A stretch of 64,000 nucleotides of DNA. It comes from RGIG995 sp045603745 (GTDB taxonomy: Bacteria; Bacillota; Clostridia; Oscillospirales; UBA644). This document shows positions 23,889-30,216 of this stretch, piece after piece. Location: positions 24,224-88,223 of the forward strand of contig JAZUMQ010000052.1 of the NCBI GenBank assembly GCA_045603745.1, read 5' to 3'. A model generated the notes under the pieces. It did not search any database, was not told the origin of the DNA, and saw only the letters and a program-made list of their open reading frames with translations. The translations under genes were made by a program, and so were the position numbers. Each line of letters begins with the position of its first letter. Positions within the stretch are counted from its first letter, which is position 1.

Positions 23889-25341
23889 ACGCAGGAAGAA
23901 TGGGAAAGGGTTACTCCGACAGCGCAAGGACGGACGGTGGGAAGGTCGAGTCGTCGTCGGCTACGATGAGAAAGGTCTGCCGAAAACGAAAAACGTACTT
24001 GCCAAGACCAAGACTGAGTGTGCCGAGAAGCTGGAAAAGCTTCGCGAGGAGTACCGACCGCCGAGCACACGGTGCAAGCCGGATATGCTCTTCGGCGACT
24101 ATATCGACTTCTGGTATGAAAACTTCTGCAAGCCCGCCGTCCGCCCGCTGACTCAGCAAAACTACGAGAACCGCATCTACGATCACATCATTCCCGAGAT
24201 TGGAAAGATCCCGCTGAACAAGCTGTCGCAGAACGATCTGCAGCAGTTCTACGCTCGGCTGAAGAAGAACGGACGGAGGATTCGCGTGGAGCAGTATGGT
24301 CCCGAGCTGGCCGACCGAATGGTGCGCGCCTGCCACGCAAGCTGCCGCTCTGCGCTGGAAAAGGCGGTGGAGGACGGACTCATCCGTACCAATCCCGCCA
24401 TCGGCTGTAAGCTCCCGCCGAAGAAGGCCCACGAGATGCAGGTGCTGTCCCGCGAGGATCTCGGGCGGTTCCTGAAGCAAGCCAAGGAGGATGGCTTCTA
24501 TGAATTCTTCCTGATGGAGCTTGGCACGGGGATGCGCCGCGGCGAAATGCTTGGACTACAATGGGATGACCTCAACTTCCGCACGGGCGAGCTTCACGTC
24601 TGCCGTCAGGTGTGTGCCGTGGACGGAAAGCTGGAAATATCCGTGCCGAAAACGAAATCGTCGGTGCGCACCATTGTGCTTCCGCCATCGCTTGTGGCGG
24701 TGCTGAAGGAGTATAAGAAAACGGTGGATTCGAGATGGATGTTCCCGTCACCGCAAAACTCCGACTCGCCGAGATATCCCACGGGAACGAGCGATATTCT
24801 CGGAAGGATCCTTCGCCGTGCGGGATGTAAGCGCGTCCGCTTCCACGATCTGCGCCACACATTCGCGACCATGGCGCTGGAAAACGGAATGGACGTCAAA
24901 ACCTTGTCGGCAACCATCGGTCACGTGTCTGCGGCGACCACGCTTGATATATACAGCCATATGACTGATACGATGCAGATGCAGGCGGCGGTGAACATTG
25001 ACCGCAAGATCGGCGGAACGGACGCGCAGATGCCCGAGGTAAAGCAAACACACGAGCAGAGCACGAACACGCCCGTAAACGCAATGTACGAGCCTACAGA
25101 GCCCCATCCCGAGCCCGTGCCGAGAAAGATACGCAAGTCGGGCACCGGATGCATCTATCAGATCAATGATCACCTCTGGGAAGGCAGCTTCTATCCGAGA
25201 CTGCCAAACGGCAAGCGGAAGAAGTTCAACGTCTACGCCGAAACGCGAGAGCAGTGCGAAATAAAACTCGCCGAAATGATCGCCGAAAAGAAAGCGGAGA
25301 TTGCAGAAGAAAAGGCAAAACGAAAAGAGGGCGCCGAGTAA
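23881..25341 (+). CDS. int: Tyrosine recombinase/integrase 2 with extra C-terminal domain
   Basis: A 486-residue integrase; the ATG at 23881 has GGAGG 6 bases upstream, while an ATG at 23875 is too close to it. Catalytic motifs are intact: GTGMRRGE, HDLRHTFA, IGHVS and DIYSHMTD. The N-terminal arm-binding domain (GRWEGRVVVGYDEKGLPK) is echoed after the catalytic domain by a second similar module near residues 418-470 (HLWEGSFYPRLPNGKRKKF), which is unusual. The last codons contain AGAAAAGGC, the core of the att-like repeat, and a terminator plus an att-like copy follow within 45 bases. An integrase gene abutting its attachment site is the normal arrangement. Confidence 0.94.
   Translation: MAKRRKNGKGLLRQRKDGRWEGRVVVGYDEKGLPKTKNVLAKTKTECAEKLEKLREEYRPPSTRCKPDMLFGDYIDFWYENFCKPAVRPLTQQNYENRIYDHIIPEIGKIPLNKLSQNDLQQFYARLKKNGRRIRVEQYGPELADRMVRACHASCRSALEKAVEDGLIRTNPAIGCKLPPKKAHEMQVLSREDLGRFLKQAKEDGFYEFFLMELGTGMRRGEMLGLQWDDLNFRTGELHVCRQVCAVDGKLEISVPKTKSSVRTIVLPPSLVAVLKEYKKTVDSRWMFPSPQNSDSPRYPTGTSDILGRILRRAGCKRVRFHDLRHTFATMALENGMDVKTLSATIGHVSAATTLDIYSHMTDTMQMQAAVNIDRKIGGTDAQMPEVKQTHEQSTNTPVNAMYEPTEPHPEPVPRKIRKSGTGCIYQINDHLWEGSFYPRLPNGKRKKFNVYAETREQCEIKLAEMIAEKKAEIAEEKAKRKEGAE
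25311..25337 (+). repeat. 27-bp direct repeat, copy A (3' end of integrase 2)
   Basis: 27 bases identical to 26644-26670, covering the last codons of integrase 2 and the left arm of its terminator. It contains AAAGGCAAAACGAAAAGAGG. Confidence 0.85.
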
Positions 25342-25351
25342 CGGCGCCCTC
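25327..25351 (+). terminator. Hairpin after integrase 2
   Basis: AGGGCGCCG pairs with CGGCGCCCT around AGTAA, spanning the stop codon. There is no long T run, so it may instead stabilise the message. Confidence 0.55.
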
Positions 25352-25362
25352 AACTGTTGGTA

Positions 25363-25383
25363 TGCAGTAAACAAAGAAGAGCC
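25363..25383 (+). repeat. att-like direct repeat, copy 3
   Basis: TGCAGTAAACAAAGAAGAGC, with two differences from the consensus. It lies just after integrase 2, the expected place for the right attachment site of the integrase module. Confidence 0.6.
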
Positions 25384-25417
25384 CGAAGTATCTTCAAAAT
25401 TTAAGTTGAATGATTAG

Positions 25418-25503
25418 AATTCCCTTATTTTTGAAACAATATTAAGGAGATATTCCCTCATACCATTGACAATTCCCTTATAATATGATATAATTTGAGG
25501 GAA
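25418..25503 (+). promoter_or_regulatory. Promoter of the fic gene with repeated ATTCCCT(T/C)A boxes
   Basis: TTGACA (25466-25471), 17 bases, TATAAT (25489-25494). AATTCCCTTAT occurs at 25418 and 25471, ATTCCCTCA at 25452, and the inverted form TGAGGGAA at 25496-25503. Boxes lie upstream of, inside and just downstream of the promoter, a typical repressor array. Confidence 0.7.
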
Positions 25504-25522
25504 AGAAGGCGAGGTTAAGGCT

Positions 25523-26569
25523 ATGAGAACATTTAACTACTCAATAATTAGCGAACAAAAATGGGATTCGGAGCTGCTTGGCTTGATAGCTGCCATTTAC
25601 AAGGAAGCCGGAAAGCAAGAGATGTATCTCAAGCAACGCCCGGAAGAGCTTGAAAAGCTCGTTGAGATTGCAAAGGTGCAGAGTACCGAAAGTTCCAATG
25701 CGATTGAAGGTATCGTTACGACCAACACGAGAATCAGGCAGATCGTAGTGGATAAGACCACGCCCAAAAATAGAGATGAGCAAGAGATTGCCGGATACCG
25801 TGATGTATTAAGTATCATCCACGAGAGCTTTGATGCCATCCCGATCACTCCTAATTACATTCTGCAACTCCATAAAATTCTGTATAGCCATATGAATAAC
25901 CCTGCGGCAGGCAGAACAAAGAGCGTACAGAATTACATTAGCGCAACCTATCCCGACGGTAGTACGAGAACGTTGTTCACTCCGCTCAATCCGCTTGAAA
26001 CGCCTACCGCACTCGAAAGCATATGTAACGAATTTAATCGAGTAATCGGTAATAATGAGTTAGAGCCGCTCATTGCGATTCCGATATTCATCCACGATTT
26101 TCTTTGCATCCATCCGTTCAATGACGGAAACGGCAGAATGAGCCGTTTGCTCACAACTCTGCTCCTTTATAGAAGCGGGTTCTATGTTGGAAAATATATA
26201 TCGCTCGAAGCAAAGATAGCGGTGAATAAGGACTTGTACTACGATGCGCTTGCCAAAGCGCAGAACGGTTGGCACGAAGGAAATGCCGATGCCGTTCCGT
26301 TCATCAAATATCTGCTTGGCACGATACTTGCAGCCTATAAGGATTTTGATGACAGGTTTGCGCTCGTGGAAACAAAGTTGCCGGCACTTGAAACTGTTCG
26401 CCGTGCAACGTTGAATAAAATCGGCAGATTCTCAAAGCAAGATATCCGAGAGCTTTGTCCTTCACTAAGCATAAGCTCTATCGAAGGTGCGCTTCGCAAG
26501 TTGGTTGCTGAAGGGGAAATCAAGCGTGAGGGTAACGGAAAGAATATTAAGTATTTCAGACTCAAATAA
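25523..26569 (+). CDS. fic: Fic-domain AMP-transferase-like protein with C-terminal winged helix
   Basis: A 348-residue class II Fic protein. An N-terminal inhibitory helix carries S58-NAI-E62-G63, matching (S/T)xxxE(G/N), which blocks ATP binding until released. The active-site loop is H197PFNDGNGR205, the full HPFx(D/E)GNGRxxR motif, so AMP (or another nucleotide) transfer to a target hydroxyl is expected. Residues about 290-348 form a winged-helix domain (FSKQDIRELC, SISSIEGALRKLVAEGEIKREG) that could bind the repeated boxes in its own promoter. It lies alone between two att-like repeats. Possible roles are a toxin-like or signalling enzyme that regulates itself. Confidence 0.9.
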   Translation: MRTFNYSIISEQKWDSELLGLIAAIYKEAGKQEMYLKQRPEELEKLVEIAKVQSTESSNAIEGIVTTNTRIRQIVVDKTTPKNRDEQEIAGYRDVLSIIHESFDAIPITPNYILQLHKILYSHMNNPAAGRTKSVQNYISATYPDGSTRTLFTPLNPLETPTALESICNEFNRVIGNNELEPLIAIPIFIHDFLCIHPFNDGNGRMSRLLTTLLLYRSGFYVGKYISLEAKIAVNKDLYYDALAKAQNGWHEGNADAVPFIKYLLGTILAAYKDFDDRFALVETKLPALETVRRATLNKIGRFSKQDIRELCPSLSISSIEGALRKLVAEGEIKREGNGKNIKYFRLK

Positions 26570-26628
26570 AAATTCAGTCCGGATGCAATAAAACTGTTTG
26601 AGGAAGAATAAAGTACTCAACGATTGCT

Positions 26629-26649
26629 CCGCAGTAAACAAAGAAAGGC
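26629..26649 (+). repeat. att-like direct repeat, copy 4
   Basis: CCGCAGTAAACAAAGAAAGG plus a final C, one base shorter in the A run than the consensus. Its 3' edge merges with the second copy of the 27-bp integrase-end repeat. Confidence 0.65.
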
Positions 26650-26670
26650 AAAACGAAAAGAGGGCGCCGA
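26644..26670 (+). repeat. 27-bp direct repeat, copy B (integrase-end remnant)
   Basis: Identical to the last codons of integrase 2 at 25311-25337. It is followed by GAATAGGTGCCCTCTTTT, again a stop codon and a hairpin arm, so it looks like the scar of another integrase gene end. Confidence 0.8.
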
Positions 26671-26685
26671 ATAGGTGCCCTCTTT
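26661..26685. terminator. Hairpin at the integrase-end remnant
   Basis: GAGGGCGCC pairs with GGTGCCCTC (one G-T), followed by TTTTG on the plus strand and preceded by AAAAG, so it could work in both directions. Confidence 0.7.
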
Positions 26686-26719
26686 TGTGGCATTAAATCG
26701 AATTAATACTACAAATGTA

Positions 26720-26748
26720 TTGACAATTGAGCGGAAGTATGGTATAAT
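26720..26748 (+). promoter_or_regulatory. Promoter of the HTH/membrane protein gene
   Basis: TTGACA (26720-26725), 17-base spacer, TATAAT (26743-26748): a consensus promoter just before the gene at 26772. Confidence 0.8.
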
Positions 26749-26771
26749 TAGGGTGCAAAGGCGGTGAAGTT

Positions 26772-27221
26772 TTGAAAACGTACAGTGTAAAAGAAATTGC
26801 AGATCTGCTTAACACGAATCCGGAAACAGTTCGAAGATGGATTCGGGATAAGAAACTGGAGGCAACAATTGAGTCAAAAAAGGGTGGACATATAGTATAT
26901 GAGTCAGCTCTCCATACTTTTTTGAAAACATCTCCAAAATACGCATCAATAGCAAGTACGGCACTTATGTCAACCGTAATGGTTGGAGGTTTGATAGCGC
27001 AAAAAATCATTGACATCGAACAGTTGAAAAAAGCACGAATTTCCGATGCGGATATAATCAAATTTCTAAAATCCGAAATAGGGTCTCGGGAGGCTTCAAT
27101 TAAAAGCAAAGAGGATACCATATCACAGCTCAATATGCAGATCAGGTCTGATCAAATACAGATCGAGGCTTTTCAGCAAATGATAGATGCACTATGTGCA
27201 GGGAAAGGAGAAACTCAATGA
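26772..27221 (+). CDS. MerR-type HTH protein with hydrophobic segment and coiled coil
   Basis: A 149-residue protein starting at a TTG behind GGCGGTGA. Residues 1-52 are a HTH_17/MerR-like DNA-binding domain (YSVKEIADLLNTNPETVRRWI). Residues about 55-80 are hydrophobic (ASIASTALMSTVMVGGLIA) and could cross the membrane. The rest is a coiled coil (REASIKSKEDTISQLNMQIRS). A DNA-binding head joined to a membrane segment suggests a membrane-anchored regulator or a DNA-tethering protein. It overlaps the next gene (ATGA). Confidence 0.6.
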   Translation: MKTYSVKEIADLLNTNPETVRRWIRDKKLEATIESKKGGHIVYESALHTFLKTSPKYASIASTALMSTVMVGGLIAQKIIDIEQLKKARISDADIIKFLKSEIGSREASIKSKEDTISQLNMQIRSDQIQIEAFQQMIDALCAGKGETQ

Positions 27222-27997
27222 AGAACGATGGAAAAAAGGTTGTGAACATTGGCGACCGAGTTACATACTTTTACATAAAAAATATCAAGAAATGGATGTT
27301 TTGTCCGGCATGCAAAAACGGAAAAATGAGCTTTAATAAGAAAAACTCGCATTGGGTATGCGAGGATTGTGGCTATAGTTTCTCAGAGGAGTATTTCTTG
27401 GATGATTGTGTTTTCTGGTTCTGCGATGAGTGCGAAACATATCTCAACAACCAAGAAGGATTTGACCGTCATGCTTCGAAGCATATTTGCCGAAACTGTG
27501 GTTATGAAAACGATACTACATTTGAAAATATCAAAGGAACTTGCTCCGATTGCGGGAAAATGCTTCCCGACCCGGACGCGACTCTTTGCGCGGACTGCAG
27601 ACAAGCTCGCAGAGAGAAAGCAAAGCAATGGCTCATTACCGCAGGTAAAGTTGCGGCAGGTATTGCCGTTGTAGTGGGAGCTGCTGTTCTTGCCGCCTCG
27701 TCAGCCGAGGATGATACTTCTACAGATTATACACCTCTCCCCGATGATGACAGTAGTGATGACGAAGTATATGGATTGGGAGAAGGTAAATATCCTACTT
27801 GTAAAACTTGCGGGGCAAAAATGACTGGCTTCGATGGTTGGGCGTGGTATACTTGTCCTGAATGTGAGGACAAAGTTAGAATTATCGAAGGAAAAGAAAC
27901 ATGGTACGATGAAATTTTCGGAAAAGGCAAAAAAGAGCATCACTCTGATTTCGAACTCGCTGATTTTTGCCGTGGCGGCGATTTAACTGAAGACTAA
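27218..27997 (+). CDS. Multi-zinc-ribbon protein with one membrane segment
   Basis: A 259-residue protein from the ATG at 27218, overlapping the previous stop, with AAAGGAG upstream. At least four CxxC pairs in the first 125 residues (FCPACKNG, CEDCGY, FCDECETY, CRNCGY, CSDCGK, CADCRQ) form zinc ribbons. A hydrophobic helix (about 140-160, AGKVAAGIAVVVGAAVLAA) follows, then an Asp-rich linker and a last ribbon (CKTCGAK, CPECED). Probably a membrane-associated zinc protein acting with the HTH protein encoded just upstream. No named family recognised. Confidence 0.6.
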   Translation: MKNDGKKVVNIGDRVTYFYIKNIKKWMFCPACKNGKMSFNKKNSHWVCEDCGYSFSEEYFLDDCVFWFCDECETYLNNQEGFDRHASKHICRNCGYENDTTFENIKGTCSDCGKMLPDPDATLCADCRQARREKAKQWLITAGKVAAGIAVVVGAAVLAASSAEDDTSTDYTPLPDDDSSDDEVYGLGEGKYPTCKTCGAKMTGFDGWAWYTCPECEDKVRIIEGKETWYDEIFGKGKKEHHSDFELADFCRGGDLTED

Positions 27998-28012
27998 TAG
28001 GGAGGTCTGATT

Positions 28013-28255
28013 ATGGGAAGAATGTCTGCACGCTTTGTTGGACAAATGGTTGGAATGAGTACAGAGTGGGTTTATGGCATGTGGAAAGATATGGGGCTTG
28101 TCATCAAAGACAAGTTTGGCGATTGGGCATTGACCGAAGTTGGAAGAAGTATCGGCGGAAGAATGTCAAAAAGCAATCATTGTCCTGTGCCCACATTTGA
28201 CTTTGCAGTAATCGAAAAAATGATGATGGATTTTTATAATAAACATCGAAAGTAA
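28013..28255 (+). CDS. Small phage-type HTH hypothetical protein
   Basis: An 80-residue basic protein, preceded by GGGAGG. FVGQMVGMSTEWVYGMWKDMGLVIKDKFGDWALTEVG resembles the small winged-helix units found at the ends of phage antirepressors, which cap a longer protein elsewhere. It follows the zinc-ribbon gene by 15 bases and precedes the terminator shared with tRNA-Pro. Confidence 0.5.
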   Translation: MGRMSARFVGQMVGMSTEWVYGMWKDMGLVIKDKFGDWALTEVGRSIGGRMSKSNHCPVPTFDFAVIEKMMMDFYNKHRK

Positions 28256-28278
28256 TGTGGTGACATTCAAAAATCACA

Positions 28279-28300
28279 CCGCAATAAACAAAGAAAAGGC
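28279..28300 (+). repeat. att-like direct repeat, copy 5 (right end of island, beside tRNA-Pro)
   Basis: Same 22-bp unit with one change (CAATAAACAAAG). Its GGC forms the first bases of the terminator stem of the adjacent tRNA-Pro gene, and read on the minus strand its T-rich part is that terminator's tail. This suggests the original integration target was the tRNA-Pro 3' flank. Confidence 0.65.
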
Positions 28301-28328
28301 TCTGAGAAATCAATCTCAGAGCCTTTTT
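28298..28328. terminator. Bidirectional terminator between the small HTH gene and tRNA-Pro
   Basis: GGCTCTGAGA (28298-28307) pairs perfectly with TCTCAGAGCC (28314-28323). TTTTT follows on the plus strand and TTTTCTTTGTTT on the minus strand. Confidence 0.85.
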
Positions 28329-28403
28329 GGTCGGAGTGACAGGGTTCGAACCTGCGGCCTCAACATCCCAAATGTCGCGCGCTCCCAACTGCGCCACACC
28401 CCG
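28328..28403 (-). tRNA. tRNA-Pro (anticodon UGG)
   Basis: The minus strand gives an acceptor stem CGGGGTG/CACTCCG, D arm, anticodon stem CGACA/TGTTG with loop TTTGGGA (anticodon TGG), variable loop, GGTTCGAACC in the T arm, and encoded CCA. All arms pair. Total 76 nt. It is the likely chromosomal anchor of the island. Confidence 0.92.
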
Positions 28404-28608
28404 ATTTTATATTGAATTTTTAAGATTTTGCGTAGAAGTGGGACAAACTGTGGTCAAACGCAAAATCTACGCTTTTTTGTGAATTTACAAAGTGCCGAAA
28501 ACCCGCATAAATAAAGGCGATTTCTTCAGTGTTTGCAATGGTTTTGGGGATTTGTTTTTCGGCGCGGCGCGCCGTTTTTGCCCGCGGGGGCTCCCCGCTT
28601 GTTCACGC
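28404..28608. other. Non-coding stretch with an imperfect palindrome and GC-rich block
   Basis: AGATTTTGCGT and ACGCAAAATCT near 28423-28467 are inverted, with TACGCTTTTTTG after them (terminator-like). A GC-rich block (28560-28600) follows, unlike its AT-rich surroundings. No gene supported. Confidence 0.5.
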
Positions 28609-28646
28609 TCCCAAACCAGGCGCTCTACCAGGTGAGCTACACCTCG
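28609..28646 (-). pseudogene. Truncated tRNA-Pro (5' half only)
   Basis: On the minus strand the acceptor 5' strand CGAGGTG, D arm and the anticodon 5' strand with loop TTTGGGA are present. After the loop the sequence no longer pairs (GCGTGAACAAGC instead of ACCAGG...). The 3' half is absent nearby. A second proline tRNA broken at its anticodon loop. Confidence 0.7.
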
Positions 28647-28776
28647 AAATATTTCTATGAATTTGAAAGAGAACAACGATTCAAAAGTTGTTGTTATTAT
28701 AACAAATTATTTTAAGATTGTCAATGAAATAATCTTGACATTTTAAAATACCTTTTAGACAATAAGCAATATACAA

Positions 28777-29262
28777 TTAAAACAAATTTTTCTTTCGATA
28801 CATTTCGTCCAAATCCATGCGCAATGCTTTTTGATTGCACGTCCCCTTACGGATATAGACGTCACCTTTTTCAATTTGATTGTTTTTTCCGCAATTTTCC
28901 TGAATCACATAAGGACGATCGGTGTTGTCTTTGGAAATTTTAATATAGGCAACCAGTCTCCCTTGATAACGGAAGATTTCCGATTCGATTTGGACAAAAG
29001 GCTCCACGGTACGTTCCAAATAATTATCCATAGAATCCAAAGAAATATATGTATCGGGACGAATCCCCACGATTTTCCGAGATTTGTCATCTACACCAAA
29101 AATGATATAGCGATCTTCCTCGGAATTTAAATTTGCAAAAGCGGCAATATCCTTTGCAAAATCCGTATCCCGAAGATTTTTATAAAAATCCCGCTTAAAG
29201 TCCACGTGCATGGATTCATTTTTATTTTGGATGTGGGCGATGACAACCTCTTTATTCCCCAT
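28777..29262 (-). CDS. AlbA_2 (Schlafen-like) domain protein
   Basis: A 161-residue protein; the start is the ATG at 29262 because GGAAGG lies 9 bases upstream, while two earlier ATGs fall on or before it. ESMHVDFKRDFYKNLRDTDFAKDIAAFANLNSEEDRYIIFGVDD is the AlbA_2/Schlafen-like fold, with the E..xxxDFK element and IIFGVDD strand typical of the family. Members bind nucleic acids, and some are RNases or transcription regulators. It lacks the usual C-terminal extension, so it is a single-domain form. A TTGATT-N17-TATTAT promoter lies upstream. Confidence 0.8.
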   Translation of the reverse strand: MGNKEVVIAHIQNKNESMHVDFKRDFYKNLRDTDFAKDIAAFANLNSEEDRYIIFGVDDKSRKIVGIRPDTYISLDSMDNYLERTVEPFVQIESEIFRYQGRLVAYIKISKDNTDRPYVIQENCGKNNQIEKGDVYIRKGTCNQKALRMDLDEMYRKKNLF

Positions 29263-29284
29263 ACAAACCATCCTTCCCATCTAT

Positions 29285-29313
29285 ATAATAGCATATTTCC
29301 AAGAAAAAATCAA
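29285..29313 (-). promoter_or_regulatory. Promoter of the AlbA_2 gene
   Basis: On the minus strand TTGATT (29313-29308), 17 bases, TATTAT (29290-29285), 22 bases before the start codon. Confidence 0.65.
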
Positions 29314-29368
29314 CCCCCAACTAAAGAAAAATTATTTTTGAACTTTCTGTATATATTACATATAAAAT

Positions 29369-29398
29369 GTTGACAAGTCAACTTTTTATGGATATAAT
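29369..29398 (+). promoter_or_regulatory. MarR promoter with palindromic operator on the -35 box
   Basis: TTGACA (29370-29375), 17 bases, TATAAT (29393-29398). The perfect palindrome GTTGACAAGTCAAC (29369-29382) covers the -35 box, a typical MarR operator position. Confidence 0.75.
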
Positions 29399-29433
29399 AA
29401 AGGCGAGAAAAAATATCAATAGAGGAGTTTTAT

Positions 29434-29880
29434 ATGGTCGATCGTTTTGAACGGTTTGTTTCGGTTATCTCAGGCATTTCCCGAAATCTTCACAAAATCA
29501 TGTCAGAAGAAATGGAAAAATACGGTTTAAAAGGACCTTATGCCGTATATCTTGTAGCAATGCAACGACACCCTCAAGGGATTACTGCCGCCCGTCTTTC
29601 CGAAATTTGCGAAAAAAACAAAGCTGCCGTTTCTCGCGCCGTGGCTGATTTAGAAACAATGAACCTAATCCGCAAAGAAGGAGGGAATTACCGTTCACGA
29701 CTACTTTTAACGGAGGAAGGCAAAAAAGCTGCAACCTATGTTTGTGAACGGGCTTCGCTTGCCGTTGACATGGCAGGGAAAGGCTTAACAAATGAGCAAC
29801 GGAAGGTTTTTTATGAGTCTATGGGGATAATCGCAAAAAATCTGCAAATCCTTGGAGCACAAGGACTCACTTCGCAGTAA
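29434..29880 (+). CDS. MarR-family transcriptional regulator
   Basis: A 148-residue protein with the MarR winged helix: GPYAVYLVAMQRHPQGITAARLSEICEKNKAAVSRAVADLETMNLIRKEGG, then a wing (YRSRLLLTEEGKK) and dimerisation helices at both ends. It has its own consensus promoter with a 14-bp palindrome over the -35 box, so it should repress itself. No target gene follows it directly; the next plus-strand gene is nearly 2 kb away. Confidence 0.9.
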   Translation: MVDRFERFVSVISGISRNLHKIMSEEMEKYGLKGPYAVYLVAMQRHPQGITAARLSEICEKNKAAVSRAVADLETMNLIRKEGGNYRSRLLLTEEGKKAATYVCERASLAVDMAGKGLTNEQRKVFYESMGIIAKNLQILGAQGLTSQ

Positions 29881-29954
29881 TTGAAGGAAATCCTATCAGT
29901 GTAAAAAAACAGAACCTTGGAGAATTATTGTTTTACTAACAAAAATCCACTCTC

Positions 29955-30039
29955 TCTTAATGATTAATGAATGATGAAAAATGAATAGTGAATAATACAA
30001 AACGAAAATCCGCCCTCTCACGAGAACGGATTTTCGTTT
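29955..30039 (-). repeat. Palindromic repeat and terminator downstream of tRNA-Leu(UAG), copy 1
   Basis: AACGAAAATCCG (30001-30012) pairs with CGGATTTTCGTT (30028-30039), with T residues after it on the minus strand (terminator). The adjoining AATGAATGATG-type AT-rich tract is nearly identical to 53800-53880 beside the other tRNA-Leu. Confidence 0.75.
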
Positions 30040-30123
30040 TGGTGCGGGTAACAGGACTTGAACCTGCACGTCGGGGACACCAGATCCTAAGTCTGGCGCG
30101 TCTGCCAATTCCGCCACACCCGC
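30040..30123 (-). tRNA. tRNA-Leu (anticodon UAG)
   Basis: The minus strand folds with acceptor GCGGGTG/TACCCGC, anticodon stem CCAGA/TCTGG with loop CTTAGGA (anticodon TAG), long variable arm, GGTTCAAGTCC T arm and encoded CCA. A long variable arm is expected for leucine tRNAs. Confidence 0.93.
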
Positions 30124-30216
30124 ATATAACTACCTTTGTATTGTACCATAAACAAAATGTTTTGTCAAGTCATTTGCGGGTAAAATTTTGATTTTATAAT
30201 TTAGTTAACATTTCTT

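Noticed and set aside
652..28300. The att-like repeats as a CRISPR array
   Set aside because: There are only five copies, spaced by one to seventeen kilobases, without regular spacers and without cas genes.
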